A stretch of 64,000 nt of DNA from Bacillus sp. B-jedd. Its GTDB lineage: Bacteria; Bacillota; Bacilli; Bacillales; Cytobacillaceae. Shown in pieces: positions 52,101-61,327 of the stretch. The notes below the pieces were generated by a model. That model had not been told where the DNA came from. It was given only the letters and a program-made list of their open reading frames with translations, and searched no databases. The position numbers and the translations under genes were made by a program. The stretch spans positions 2,315,001-2,379,000 of the forward strand of contig NZ_CCXR01000001.1 of assembly GCF_000821085.1 (NCBI RefSeq). Reading direction: 5' to 3'. How positions within the stretch are numbered: the first letter of the stretch is position 1; every line of letters begins with the position of its first letter.

Positions 52101-52867
52101 TCTATATAGCCAAAATGGAATTTCGCCGTTTTTCTAACCGTCCTTTTAAATCCGTACAAATCAAACCGGTCGCTTTTATAGTGATCTTTCAGGACTACTC
52201 TTCGTCTTGCTACCCTAAGAGCTTCGTTAAATTCATCGCCGCCAATTCCGCCGTGAAGGGCAAAGTGCCTCAGCGATTTGATTCCCTCGGATTCTTCAAT
52301 CCCTTCCTCAAACATCGGGTCGAAATAAACGCAATCCCATGAATTATCCGCCTGTGCTTTTAAAAAAGGCAGCGCCTTGCTATGATGCACGTTCACCCTT
52401 CTCATTGATTCATCCAACTGCCCAAGTCCTGATTCCCAGCTTTGAAGGCCATTCCTGACGATGTAGGAAACGTATTGATTGCCTTCCAACCCCAAGACTG
52501 TTCCAGAATCTCCGGTGACACAGCTTGCGACAATCGAATCGGATGCGAGGCCAAGCGTGCAATCTAGGAATGATTCGCCCGCTTTTAAATCCGCTGCTTC
52601 AATCAAAGGGTCCTTCCCTCCGTTAAGAAGCCGTTTTACCCGGAACATGGCAGAAGACGGGTGAAAAAAGAATGGGTCATGCTCTCCTTTTGCGAACAGG
52701 TTCAATCTTTCATTGCCTGCGACAATGCAGCCGCTGTCGGCCTCTTCTTGCAATCGAAGAATTGATTTCTTTCTTCTCTGTATGTAAGGAATCCCAAGTT
52801 CAGCGGAAATGCTGGTTGCTTGATGAATCATCTTCTCATTCACCCTACCTGCTGTCGTAACAAACAT
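52091..52867 (-). CDS. ypiP: YpiP, class I SAM-dependent methyltransferase
   Basis: A 258-residue RsmJ-like methyltransferase. SAM-binding motif I FLDCTLGLASDSIVAS, motif II-like VLGLEGNQYVS, and the catalytic DPMFEEGIEESEG (DPPY-like motif IV), followed by ALRVARRRVVLKDHY. Such enzymes methylate rRNA guanine N2, but the target here is unproven. ATG 52867 is behind AGGAAAGG; a frame from 52888 adds 7 residues. Gene order matches the yp block. Confidence 0.85.
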   Translation of the reverse strand: MFVTTAGRVNEKMIHQATSISAELGIPYIQRRKKSILRLQEEADSGCIVAGNERLNLFAKGEHDPFFFHPSSAMFRVKRLLNGGKDPLIEAADLKAGESFLDCTLGLASDSIVASCVTGDSGTVLGLEGNQYVSYIVRNGLQSWESGLGQLDESMRRVNVHHSKALPFLKAQADNSWDCVYFDPMFEEGIEESEGIKSLRHFALHGGIGGDEFNEALRVARRRVVLKDHYKSDRFDLYGFKRTVRKTAKFHFGYIEKN

Positions 52868-52885
52868 ATTACCTTTCCTCTCGGT

Positions 52886-52915
52886 CAAAAAAGGACGCCG
52901 GCTGGCATCCTTTTA
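52886..52915 (-). terminator. Intrinsic terminator of brxA
   Basis: On the minus strand AAAGGATGCC-agccg-GCGTCCTTTTTT. Confidence 0.8.
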
Positions 52916-53347
52916 ACAATTAGCCTCAAATGCTGATGTGATGTTTTCCATAATGCCTTCCATCGTGTTGCCTTCGATATCGTGCCTAGGAATAAAGTGG
53001 ACGACTTCTCCATCCTTTAAAAGGGCTACAGATGGCGAGGATGGTTCGATACCGCCGAAATACTCACGCATTTTAGCAGTTGCCTCCTTGTCCTGCCCGG
53101 CAAAGACTGTGACTAGATGGTCCGGCTTGTTGTCACTGTTCAAAACGGATTGGGTGACAGCGGGGCGAGCCAGGCCGGCCGCGCAGCCACATACAGAATT
53201 CACGACTACCAGTGCTGTCCCTTTTGCTTCTTTCATGAATTCATCAACTTCATCAGAAGTCTTTAGCTCCGTAAATCCGGCATTAGTCAGTTCGTCACGC
53301 ATGGGCTGTACCATCTGCCTCATATATTCCTCGTATGCCATTGACAT
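52913..53347 (-). CDS. brxA: Bacilliredoxin BrxA/BrxB (YphP/YqiW)
   Basis: A 144-residue thioredoxin-like protein that removes bacillithiol from oxidised protein thiols. The unusual active site CGC is in VVNSVCGCAAG; other motifs SPSVALLKDGEVVHFIPRHDIEG. ATG 53347 follows CGGAG by 8 nt. Length equals that of YphP. Position before the ypgR/cvfC gene matches B. subtilis. Confidence 0.93.
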   Translation of the reverse strand: MSMAYEEYMRQMVQPMRDELTNAGFTELKTSDEVDEFMKEAKGTALVVVNSVCGCAAGLARPAVTQSVLNSDNKPDHLVTVFAGQDKEATAKMREYFGGIEPSSPSVALLKDGEVVHFIPRHDIEGNTMEGIMENITSAFEANC

Positions 53348-53406
53348 ATCAATCACTCCGTTATCTTAATATTATTTATGTTTATATGTTTTTGTTATCC
53401 TTGTTT

Positions 53407-53498
53407 GTTGATTTCCACTCCGGGGACTCAGCGCCGCGCGGGGAGGAACGTGGAACCCCTGCATCCCGCCGGAGTCGGTCCCTCCGTTCCAATCAACT
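53407..53498. repeat. Dispersed palindromic repeat (degenerate Bacillus type)
   Basis: A 92-bp GC-rich element bounded by GTTGATT and AATCAAC. Inside: TCCACTCCGG, CCGCGCGGGGAGG, CCCGCCGGAGTC and TCCGTTCCAATCAACT. I recall this consensus (TTGATTTCCGCTCC ... CGCGGGGAG ... CGCAGGAGTC ... CCGCTCCAATCAACT) as a frequent intergenic repeat in Bacillaceae genomes. It lies between brxA and cvfC, partly in place of a normal promoter region. Confidence 0.65.
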
Positions 53499-53529
53499 CA
53501 TTGCCAATTAACTGAGCTTTTTTATATTG

Positions 53530-54663
53530 TCAAAGACTTGCTTTCCTTGCTTCGGTCATTTGTTTCCATACCGAGCCTTTTGCTTCTTCCCCGCCTTCGA
53601 TTCTTGCGATTGCCATCTGTACTTGCATCGCGACCTCAAATTCGGGATCATTTGCTGCTTCCTTTAAAGCCGGTAGTGCTGATTCATCCCCGACTTCATA
53701 AAGAAACATGGCTGCGCGCCAGCGAACGAGCTTGCTCGGATCCTTTAATGCTTCCGCCATGGCTGGCCCGGCTTCCGGGAAGCCAAGGTCGGACATGCAG
53801 TCACCGGCCGTCCTTCTAACCGTAACAGTTTTATCCTTCAATGCCTGGTAAAGAATAGGCAAAACAGCCTTATTCTCAATCATGCCCAAATAAACGGTTG
53901 CAAGCCTTCTAATGGACGGCTTTTCATCGTGCAGCGCTTTTTCAAGGAGTGGCAAATCTTCAACCTCCGGATCAGGCATCTGTTCAAGCTTTTGGTAGCG
54001 TACCCGCCAATCGGGATTCTCCAAATCCTCTTCGGTGATTTTATGGCGTTTCCTTGCCTGGCGCATAGGTGTATTCACTCCGCTCTCCCGGGCAGCCTTG
54101 ACAAGATCTTCGAGCCTTGATTGCGGATAAGCGGCAGTCAGTTCTTCGACGACTTCCTTGCCAATTTGGTCAAAATCCCCATACCTTACGCCGAAATCCT
54201 GCCATTTTCTCAGCAAAATGTAATTTTCGCCTTCCAATTGGGCTTTTTCCCTAGCTTCAAGGAAATTTTCGGTCATTCCAAAACGCCTTTCTTCATTTCC
54301 ATCCAACAATTTCACCTGAAGCGGAATTTCCTTGAACATTTGCACCTGTACCTGAATTTCACCGAAACCTGCCACAACTGCGGAACCAGTATCGCTTCCT
54401 CCAGGTTCCTCTCCAAATGCTTCCCTTACTTTCGCCAACAGGTCTTTCCAGTCATACTTGGCGTTTCGTTCAACGGCAATAAAGTCAGCAACATGGTAAA
54501 CGCCTTTTATTCCTTCAATAGCAAGTACCGTCCGGATAACGGAAGGGGCGCCTTCCTGCTGTTCTTTTTTATAGTTATGGCTCTTACCCATTGGCAGTTC
54601 CTGATCGAGGTTAATTTTCATTGTATTCGGGCTTGGTGTTGGTTCAATAGACACTATTTTCAC
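53530..54663 (-). CDS. ypgR: CvfC/YpgR: NifU-N-like domain plus HEAT repeats
   Basis: A 377-residue protein (same length as B. subtilis YpgR). An N-terminal Nfu_N/scaffold-like domain (SIEPTPSPNTMKI, GIKGVYHVADFIAVER, about 4-80), a linker, then HEAT-like repeats from about 200 to 360 (LEKALHDEKPSIRRLATVYLG, AAMFLYEVGDESALPALKEA). In Staphylococcus CvfC affects virulence. GTG 54663 is behind AGGTGAG. Molecular role unknown. Confidence 0.88.
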   Translation of the reverse strand: MKIVSIEPTPSPNTMKINLDQELPMGKSHNYKKEQQEGAPSVIRTVLAIEGIKGVYHVADFIAVERNAKYDWKDLLAKVREAFGEEPGGSDTGSAVVAGFGEIQVQVQMFKEIPLQVKLLDGNEERRFGMTENFLEAREKAQLEGENYILLRKWQDFGVRYGDFDQIGKEVVEELTAAYPQSRLEDLVKAARESGVNTPMRQARKRHKITEEDLENPDWRVRYQKLEQMPDPEVEDLPLLEKALHDEKPSIRRLATVYLGMIENKAVLPILYQALKDKTVTVRRTAGDCMSDLGFPEAGPAMAEALKDPSKLVRWRAAMFLYEVGDESALPALKEAANDPEFEVAMQVQMAIARIEGGEEAKGSVWKQMTEARKASL

Positions 54664-54779
54664 TATTCTCACCTCACTTTTACTGTAACATATCGTACTT
54701 GCCATTTCATAATCTATGAATTGCCTAGGTCAGGAAAATCTATTCGGCCATTCTTAAAACGTCTCGAAAGGAAACTGAT

Positions 54780-56660
54780 TCACCCTTCCGCCAGTTCCGA
54801 AAGATAAGACCATCGCTCGATTAGCCGTTCAAGTTCTTCGTTTAACTCTGCTTCTTCTTTCATCAGGTTATGGGCAGCCTCAAAATCGCTTCCGGCTGCA
54901 GCCATTTCAGCGGGAATTTCTTCAAGCCTTTTTTCTACCTTGGCGATATTGTCATCAATCGTTTCCCATTCCTTTTGTTCATGGTAGGACAACCTTTTCT
55001 TTTTTTCCCTCATCCTGGAGGGCTGGCTTTCCGGAGCAGGCTTTAATACCGGTGCGGCGATGGTATTTTCTTTCTCCATATATTCAGAATAATTACCGTA
55101 AAAGGTGCTTGTTTTCCCTCCACCTTGCAAAATCAGCAGCTGGTCGGCTACTTTATCAAGGAAATAACGATCATGGGATACGGTTATGACAACACCTGGA
55201 AAGTCGTCGAGATAATCCTCCAGCACTGTCAGCGTTTGTGTATCCAAATCATTCGTCGGCTCATCCAATAGAAGGACATTCGGTGCTTCCATCAGGATTT
55301 TCAGCAGATATAGCCTGCGTTTTTCACCGCCGGATAGCTTTCGGATCGGGGTTCCATGCGTGGCGGGAAGAAATAGGAAGCGCTCTAGCATTTGTGAAGC
55401 GGATATGGTTTTCCCGTCGGTCGTATCAATAACCTGCGCGGTTTCCTTGATATATTCAATCATCCGCTGGTTTTCATCCATATCTTCACTTTCCTGAGTA
55501 TAGTAGCCTATTTTCACTGTTTGCCCCATCAAATATTCGCCGCTGTCCAATGGTATCTTTTTTGCCAAAATGTTCAGCAGAGTCGTTTTTCCCGTCCCGT
55601 TCATGCCGATGATGCCAATACGGTCACCGGGTTTGACAAGAAGGTTGAAGCGGTCAAGAATGACTGTCTCCCCAAAAGATTTCCTAGCTTCCTTCATCTC
55701 AAAAACCTGTTTGCCCAGCCTGCTGCCGCTTAGAGAAATATCCACTTTTTCATTTGTCCTTGTTTCGGATACTTGTTCCTGCAGTTTGTCAAAACGGTCA
55801 ATCCTTGCTTTTTGCTTTGTTGTCCGGGCTTTTGCCCCGCGGCGGATCCATTCCAATTCCCGCCTGAACAGATTTTTTTGTTTATCGAGGGTCGCCGCGT
55901 CATTTTCTTCCCTGATGGCCTTCGCTTCCAGAAAACTCGCATAATTGCCTTTGTACGCATACAATTTTCCGCCATCGAGTTCAAAAATCCTGTTCGTGAC
56001 CCGGTCGAGAAAATACCGGTCATGTGTAACGAGCAAAACTGACCCATTATAGTTCTTCAAATAATCTTCGAGCCATTTGACGGAGGCAAAGTCGAGATGG
56101 TTTGTCGGTTCATCGAGAATCAACAGATCTGGCGCCTCAATCAGCACGCCCGCCAGAGCAACCCTCTTTTTTTGGCCGCCTGACAGCTCGCCGGTCTTTC
56201 TGCCGAACCCTTCAATTCCAAGCTTGGACAAAATCGTTTTTGCATTCGTGCTTGCATCCCAGCCGTCCACAGCATCCATTTCTTTTTGCAATTGGAACAG
56301 TTCATCGAGGATTTCCTGATTTTCCGGTTGGTTCTCAAGCTTAGCCAGGCATTTTTCGTATTGCCTCATTACCCTGACGACAGGCGCATCCCCATGGAAG
56401 ACCTGGTCAAGCACAGTCAGTCCGGGATCCAATTCCGGATTCTGATCAAGGTAGGCAATCCTGTAATCCTTTGGAGATACAATCTCGCCGGAATCCGCCT
56501 CATCCTTGCCCGAAATAATTTTTAACAAAGAAGATTTTCCGGTCCCGTTAATGCCGATCAATCCAATTTTCTCTTTTTCTCCAATAGTAAAAGTAATTTG
56601 ATCAAACAATTTTTTCTCACCGTAAGTTTTTGTGAGATTCTCAACTGTCAGCATTTTCAT
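54780..56660 (-). CDS. ABC-F ATPase (Uup/YfmR type)
   Basis: A 626-residue cytoplasmic protein with two ABC domains in one chain and no TM. Walker A GINGTGKSS and GMNGTGKTT, signatures LSGGQKKR and LSGGEKRR, Walker B LLILDEPTNHLDF and LLLDEPTNDLDT, a linker arm (about 240-305), and a C-terminal coiled coil (about 565-626), typical of Uup/YfmR, which acts at the ribosome on difficult sequences. ATG 56660 overlaps the ypgQ stop (ATGA), so the two genes are coupled. Confidence 0.93.
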   Translation of the reverse strand: MKMLTVENLTKTYGEKKLFDQITFTIGEKEKIGLIGINGTGKSSLLKIISGKDEADSGEIVSPKDYRIAYLDQNPELDPGLTVLDQVFHGDAPVVRVMRQYEKCLAKLENQPENQEILDELFQLQKEMDAVDGWDASTNAKTILSKLGIEGFGRKTGELSGGQKKRVALAGVLIEAPDLLILDEPTNHLDFASVKWLEDYLKNYNGSVLLVTHDRYFLDRVTNRIFELDGGKLYAYKGNYASFLEAKAIREENDAATLDKQKNLFRRELEWIRRGAKARTTKQKARIDRFDKLQEQVSETRTNEKVDISLSGSRLGKQVFEMKEARKSFGETVILDRFNLLVKPGDRIGIIGMNGTGKTTLLNILAKKIPLDSGEYLMGQTVKIGYYTQESEDMDENQRMIEYIKETAQVIDTTDGKTISASQMLERFLFLPATHGTPIRKLSGGEKRRLYLLKILMEAPNVLLLDEPTNDLDTQTLTVLEDYLDDFPGVVITVSHDRYFLDKVADQLLILQGGGKTSTFYGNYSEYMEKENTIAAPVLKPAPESQPSRMREKKKRLSYHEQKEWETIDDNIAKVEKRLEEIPAEMAAAGSDFEAAHNLMKEEAELNEELERLIERWSYLSELAEG

Positions 56661-57301
56661 TTTTTGCAATCCCACTCTCTATAAAACTGTTCCAGATAGG
56701 CCTCCATAAACTGCTGTCTATCCTCGGCCATTCGCCTTGCTGTTTCGGTGTTCATCATTTCCTTCAATTTAAGGAGCTTTTCATAAAAATGGTTTATGCT
56801 TGAAGACTTCCCGCTCCTGTACTCCTCAAGCGTCATTTGCTCCCTGATTGCAAATTCTGGTTCGTATATGGGCTGCCCCTTTTTGCCGCCAAAGGCAAAA
56901 GCTCTTGCGATTCCAATCGCCCCAATGGCATCAAGGCGGTCTGCATCCTGGACTATTTCGGCTTCAATGGATGGAAGGCCGGAAGCCTGTCCGCCCTTGA
57001 AGGATATGGAATAAACGATGTCATTGATTTTTTGTTTATTTGTTTCATTAATGCCCAACGTGTCCATAAAGGCATCCAGTTTATTGCGTCCTGCTTCCGC
57101 TGATTCATTCAGTTTTTCATCCGGGATATCATGAAGCAACGCGGCCATTTCGATGATATATTTATCGCCAGCGCCTTCTTTGCCTGCTATGTAAAGAGCG
57201 TTATTTCTGACTCGATTGACATGGTGCCAGTCATGGCCGGTGGCATCTTCGCCCATTTGGGCCTTTACAAAATGTTCAACTTTACTAATTATCCGTTCCA
57301 C
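56657..57301 (-). CDS. ypgQ: YpgQ, HD-domain pyrophosphohydrolase/phosphohydrolase
   Basis: A 214-residue HD protein. Metal motifs GHDWHHVNRV (His), ALLHDIPDEK (HD) and QDADRLDAIGA are complete. B. subtilis YpgQ hydrolyses dNTPs to pyrophosphate in vitro. GTG 57301 follows GGGGAGTG; a longer frame to 57319 is not needed. It overlaps the ABC-F gene by 4 nt. Confidence 0.88.
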   Translation of the reverse strand: MERIISKVEHFVKAQMGEDATGHDWHHVNRVRNNALYIAGKEGAGDKYIIEMAALLHDIPDEKLNESAEAGRNKLDAFMDTLGINETNKQKINDIVYSISFKGGQASGLPSIEAEIVQDADRLDAIGAIGIARAFAFGGKKGQPIYEPEFAIREQMTLEEYRSGKSSSINHFYEKLLKLKEMMNTETARRMAEDRQQFMEAYLEQFYREWDCKK

Positions 57302-57391
57302 TACCGCACTCCCCTTCATCTAGCTATTTTACCATGAAAGGAACATAGCCGTGTATCTTTCGGACCACAAAAGCACTAGCCTTATACTGGA

Positions 57392-57420
57392 TAAAAAAAA
57401 GTGCCAAAGAGGCACTTTTA
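57392..57420 (-). terminator. Intrinsic terminator of the second degV gene
   Basis: On the minus strand AAAAGTGCC-tcttt-GGCACTTTTTTTT. Confidence 0.88.
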
Positions 57421-58266
57421 GTCAATCTTGTGGTACCAGCTGATTCCCAGCGTGTTTTCACCGGCATGGACACCGATTGTCGCGCCAAGCGGACAGCGGC
57501 GGAACGTGAGAGACGGAAATTTCGGTTCCAGTTCCTTTTGCCAGGCAAGCGCCGCTTCTTCATGAAGGCCATACAGGAGATAAACTTCCTTAAATCCGTA
57601 TTTTTCATAAGAAGCTTTCATATATCCCTCAATCTTTTCCTTCGCTTTCTTCGTATTTCTTACTTTTTCTTTTGTTTCCAACCCGCCATTTTCAATTGAA
57701 ACAATTGGCGTTATGCTGAGCATGCTTCCGAGGAAAAATTGCAGCCCGCCCATTCGGCCGCTTCTATGCAGCTGTTCCAGGCTGCCGATCAGGACGTATG
57801 TTTCATTTTCGCCGCGTTGACGTTCTAGTTCCTCCCGTATTTCCTCAACATCTTTCCCTGCGCGTTCCAAGGCTATGCCTTTTTTCAACAATGCCGACAA
57901 GGGAAAGGCCAACACTTTTGAGTCAATAGTCGTTACTGGTATACTGACGAGCTGGGCAGCCTGCTCGCTTGACGAGACAGTACCACTCAATTTGGAAGAC
58001 AAAAGGACAGAAATGACCTGATCATAGTCTTCTGCCAATTTTTCATAGAGCTGCTGAAATGCGCCTACAGATGGCTGAGAAGTTTTTGGCGGAGTTTTTA
58101 GTTCCTTTAATTTTGCATAAAGTTCCTCAGCGGTCAAGTCGATGCCATCCGCATATTCATGCCCATCAAGGATGACTGATAATGGAATTGTGTACAAGTC
58201 CGGATGATTTCTTAATTCCTCATCCAGATAGGCGGTGCTATCTGTTACCCAAGCCGTTTTTTTCAA
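57418..58266 (-). CDS. DegV-family fatty-acid-binding protein (copy 2)
   Basis: A 282-residue FakB-like protein, paralogue of the one at 35103. Motifs KKTAWVTDSTAYLDEEL, SQPSVGAFQQLY, SVLLSSKLSGTVSSSEQA, SGRMGGLQFFLGSMLSITP and the closing GATIGVHAGENTLG. TTG 58266 follows AAAGGGGG. Two copies suggest different fatty-acid preferences, as known for FakB1/FakB2. Confidence 0.9.
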   Translation of the reverse strand: MKKTAWVTDSTAYLDEELRNHPDLYTIPLSVILDGHEYADGIDLTAEELYAKLKELKTPPKTSQPSVGAFQQLYEKLAEDYDQVISVLLSSKLSGTVSSSEQAAQLVSIPVTTIDSKVLAFPLSALLKKGIALERAGKDVEEIREELERQRGENETYVLIGSLEQLHRSGRMGGLQFFLGSMLSITPIVSIENGGLETKEKVRNTKKAKEKIEGYMKASYEKYGFKEVYLLYGLHEEAALAWQKELEPKFPSLTFRRCPLGATIGVHAGENTLGISWYHKID

Positions 58267-58365
58267 AAAAAATTCCCCCTTTGCAAGTGAAAGCAACAAA
58301 TTTCTATATGTCTATTTATGTATGCATTGTTATTATAATATCTGTATTTAGAATTGTCACAGTTT

Positions 58366-58842
58366 TCAGAGTAATTTCCCTATCTCTTTTGCCAAATCCG
58401 CTGGTTTATCTTGCGGGGCGAATCTTTTTAGCGGTTTTCCATCCCGGCCGATGAGAAATTTTGTGAAATTCCATTTAATGCTTTTGCTGCCTAATATACC
58501 AGGGAGTTCTCCAGTCAAATAGCTGAATAGAGGATGTGCCTTTTCTCCATTAACATCGACCTTTTCAAACATCGGGAATGATACTCCATAGTTTATCGAG
58601 CAAAATGACCGGATGTCTTCCTCGCTGCCCGGCTCCTGGCCGCCAAATTGATTGCAAGGGAATCCCAAAATGGTGAATCCCCTACCGTTGTATTGCTGAT
58701 AGAGCTCCTCCAGACCGGCATACTGGGGAGTAAAACCGCATTTGCTCGCTGTGTTGACAATTAATAAAACTTGCCCTTCAAAATGGGACAAAGGGACTTC
58801 TTTGCCATCGATCAGATTGGCATTAAAATTGAAAACAGACAT
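58366..58842 (-). CDS. bsaA: Glutathione/thiol peroxidase BsaA
   Basis: A 158-residue thioredoxin-fold peroxidase. Motifs NTASKCGFTPQYAGLE (Cys peroxidatic, residues 32-46), GFPCNQFGGQEPGS and KWNFTKFLIGRDG (Trp). It reduces peroxides, in Bacillus using thioredoxin and not glutathione. AGGAGGAG precedes ATG 58842. Position near ypgQ matches B. subtilis bsaA. Confidence 0.93.
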   Translation of the reverse strand: MSVFNFNANLIDGKEVPLSHFEGQVLLIVNTASKCGFTPQYAGLEELYQQYNGRGFTILGFPCNQFGGQEPGSEEDIRSFCSINYGVSFPMFEKVDVNGEKAHPLFSYLTGELPGILGSKSIKWNFTKFLIGRDGKPLKRFAPQDKPADLAKEIGKLL

Positions 58843-58855
58843 TTGGCCACTCCTC

Positions 58856-59395
58856 CTATTCGTTCCATGTTTCTCCCAACAATGAATATAAGCCGATCAT
58901 TGATTCAACCATATAATCAGGGATTTCCTTCAGTTCTTCAAGCTGGGCTTCTGTTACAATCCGGTTGAAATCGACGGCAATTTCATTCATCACTGTCTCG
59001 TGTCCAGTTAACGGGTTCCAGCAGGCCGTTTGCAAAATATTCCGTTCCGGTCCCCATTTGGATTCTGTGTACTCCTGGATGCCCTCATAAATGGCAAACG
59101 AATCTCTGTGGACGGCACGAAAAAACAGAATGAGCTCGCACCCTGGCTTTACATCCGGGGTACTTCCCTGCAAAAGTTCAGAAGCGAGGTTTTCAAGACT
59201 TGCCATGAGCCTGAGTTCCGCTTCTATTCCCGGACATTCCGGGAGATAAAAAGAGATGGAAAACTGGCGGGAAAGCGTGGCGAGGTCCATGATGTCCTTC
59301 CTGTCCATGATCATAAGTTTCCCCGCTTCATCCAGGTCATAAAAAGCCCCTTCAATAATGACTTTCATATTATCAAATGCGGTTGGATCGAACAA
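58856..59395 (-). CDS. Unknown soluble protein
   Basis: A 179-residue acidic protein starting MFDPTAFDNMKVIIEGAFYD from TTG 59395, with AAAGGAGG 7 nt before it. Segments: IMDRKDIMDLATLSRQFSIS, CELILFFRAVHRD, TESKWGPERNILQTACWNPLTGHE (only part of it distinctive). No known motif, though it looks like a conserved Bacillus family. It ends 14 nt before bsaA and is probably in its operon. Confidence 0.65.
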   Translation of the reverse strand: MFDPTAFDNMKVIIEGAFYDLDEAGKLMIMDRKDIMDLATLSRQFSISFYLPECPGIEAELRLMASLENLASELLQGSTPDVKPGCELILFFRAVHRDSFAIYEGIQEYTESKWGPERNILQTACWNPLTGHETVMNEIAVDFNRIVTEAQLEELKEIPDYMVESMIGLYSLLGETWNE

Positions 59396-59437
59396 TTGCG
59401 CTCCTCCTTTTATGCCCGCTCCTGGGGCTGTAATATG

Positions 59438-59467
59438 AAAGGAGGCTCTTGTCCAGGAGCCTCCCCG
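59438..59467 (-). terminator. Intrinsic terminator of fhs
   Basis: On the minus strand GGGGAGGCTC-ctggaca-GAGCCTCC followed by TTTCATATT. Confidence 0.7.
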
Positions 59468-59490
59468 TTCACTATCATTATCTTATTTCT

Positions 59491-61176
59491 TTAGAACAAT
59501 CCAACCGCATTGCCGTTTTCATCGACATTCATATTAAGGGCGGCAGGCTTCTTCGGCAATCCTGGCATGGTCATGACATCACCTGTCAGGGCCACGATGA
59601 ATCCTGCTCCTATCGATGGTTTGAACTCGCGGACCGTCACAGTGAATCCGGTTGGTTTTCCAACGAGTGCCGGATTATCCGATAAGGAATATTGTGTCTT
59701 AGCCATGCAGACCGGGAGATTGGACCATCCTAATCGCTCGAAGTCCTCAAGCTGCTTCCGGGCTTTTGAGGAAAATTCAACATCTGAGCCTCCGTAAACT
59801 TTTCGAACGATTGTCCTTACCTTTTCATCAAGAGGCTCGGAAAGGTCATAAAGAGGCTGATAGTTGTTTTCTCCCCGCTCGATGGCTTCCAATACCTTCC
59901 GGGCAAGCTCAACTCCGCCTTCCCCGCCTTTTTCCCATACTTCCGTAAGAGCGGCTGGGACGTTTTCCTGTTCGCACCACTCCATCAGCGCTTTAACCTC
60001 AGCTTCCGAGTCGGTAACAAAACGGTTGATGGCGACAACAGCCGGAAGACCGAATTCCTTGATTGTTTCGATATGCTTTTTAAGATTTGCCACGCCGAGC
60101 GTGAGGGCGGAGACATTCTCTTTTCCAAGTTCGGCTTTCGGCACACCTCCATGCATTTTCAGCGCCCTGATTGTCGCGACAATGACGACTGCTTCCGGGC
60201 GGATGCCAGCGCTGCGCGACTTGATGTGCAAAAACTTCTCCGCTCCTAGATCCGCGCCGAACCCTGCTTCTGTAACTACATAGTCAGCCAGCTTGGTAGC
60301 AGTAGTCGTTGCAATGACAGAGTTGCAGCCATGGGCGATGTTCGCGAATGGGCCGCCATGGATCATGGCTGGTGTGTGTTCAATTGTCTGGACGAGGTTC
60401 GGTCTGACCGCATCCTTAAGAATGAGTGCCAGTGCTCCTTCCACGCCTAAATCTCCCGCAGTGACTGGTTCTTTTTTATCATTATAGGCAACGACCATCC
60501 TGGCCAGCCTCTTTTTCAAATCTGCCATATCAGTCGCCAGACAAAGCACCGCCATGATTTCGGAAGCGACTGTGATATCAAATCCATCCTCGCGCGGCAC
60601 TCCCTGGATTGGACCGCCAAGTCCGATAATCACTTTTCTTAAAGCACGGTCATTCAAATCAACCGCACGCTTCCAAACAATTCTCCTTTGGTCAATCCGC
60701 AATTCGTTCCCCTGTTGGAGGTGATTATCAATTAGTGCCGCAAGAGCGTTATTGGCAGTAGTGATCGCATGGAGGTCTCCTGTAAAATGGAGGTTAATGT
60801 CTTCCATCGGGAGAACCTGGGCATAACCTCCCCCAGCGGCTCCTCCCTTAATGCCCATCGTCGGGCCAAGTGACGGCTCCCGCATCGCAATCATCGCTTT
60901 TTTTCCAATCCGGTTGAATGCATCCCCGAGCCCGACAGTCACTGTCGACTTCCCTTCCCCGGCCGGAGTTGGATTGATAGCGGTTACAAGAATGATCTTA
61001 CCAGGCTGCTTTTCCTTCAATCTGTTCAATGCTTCAGTTGAAAGCTTCGCCTTGTACTTTCCATACAATTCAAGGTCGTCCTCTGAAAGTCCGACTTTGG
61101 CAGCTATGTCTGTAATTGGCTGCATTTTCGCTTCTTGTGCAATTTCAATATCCGACTTGTGCTTGATTTTCTCCAA
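59491..61176 (-). CDS. fhs: Formate-tetrahydrofolate ligase
   Basis: A 561-residue enzyme making 10-formyl-THF from formate, ATP and THF. Motifs: [19 protein letters not shown] (ATP loop), [24 protein letters not shown] in part ([14 protein letters not shown]), and [18 protein letters not shown] at the C-terminus. TTG 61176 follows GCGGGGG by 7-8 nt. With formate-related chemistry it could take formate from PflB/Fdh if present. Confidence 0.95.
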   Translation of the reverse strand: MEKIKHKSDIEIAQEAKMQPITDIAAKVGLSEDDLELYGKYKAKLSTEALNRLKEKQPGKIILVTAINPTPAGEGKSTVTVGLGDAFNRIGKKAMIAMREPSLGPTMGIKGGAAGGGYAQVLPMEDINLHFTGDLHAITTANNALAALIDNHLQQGNELRIDQRRIVWKRAVDLNDRALRKVIIGLGGPIQGVPREDGFDITVASEIMAVLCLATDMADLKKRLARMVVAYNDKKEPVTAGDLGVEGALALILKDAVRPNLVQTIEHTPAMIHGGPFANIAHGCNSVIATTTATKLADYVVTEAGFGADLGAEKFLHIKSRSAGIRPEAVVIVATIRALKMHGGVPKAELGKENVSALTLGVANLKKHIETIKEFGLPAVVAINRFVTDSEAEVKALMEWCEQENVPAALTEVWEKGGEGGVELARKVLEAIERGENNYQPLYDLSEPLDEKVRTIVRKVYGGSDVEFSSKARKQLEDFERLGWSNLPVCMAKTQYSLSDNPALVGKPTGFTVTVREFKPSIGAGFIVALTGDVMTMPGLPKKPAALNMNVDENGNAVGLF

Positions 61177-61282
61177 AAAAATCCCCCGCATTCACTGTTA
61201 GAATTGTGGCAACTGCCACTCTATTGTAACAAATCCCTGCGAAGAAAGGAGTGATTTTTATCCTAAATTCACCTTTCTTTAA

Positions 61283-61321
61283 AAATATGGCGGAAACCAT
61301 CGAAATGACAGCTTCCGCCTT
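61283..61321 (-). terminator. Intrinsic terminator of topB
   Basis: On the minus strand GGCGGAA (61320-61314), a long loop, TTCCGCC, then ATATTTTTAAA; located at the topB stop. Confidence 0.65.
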
Positions 61322-61327
61322 CTCAAA

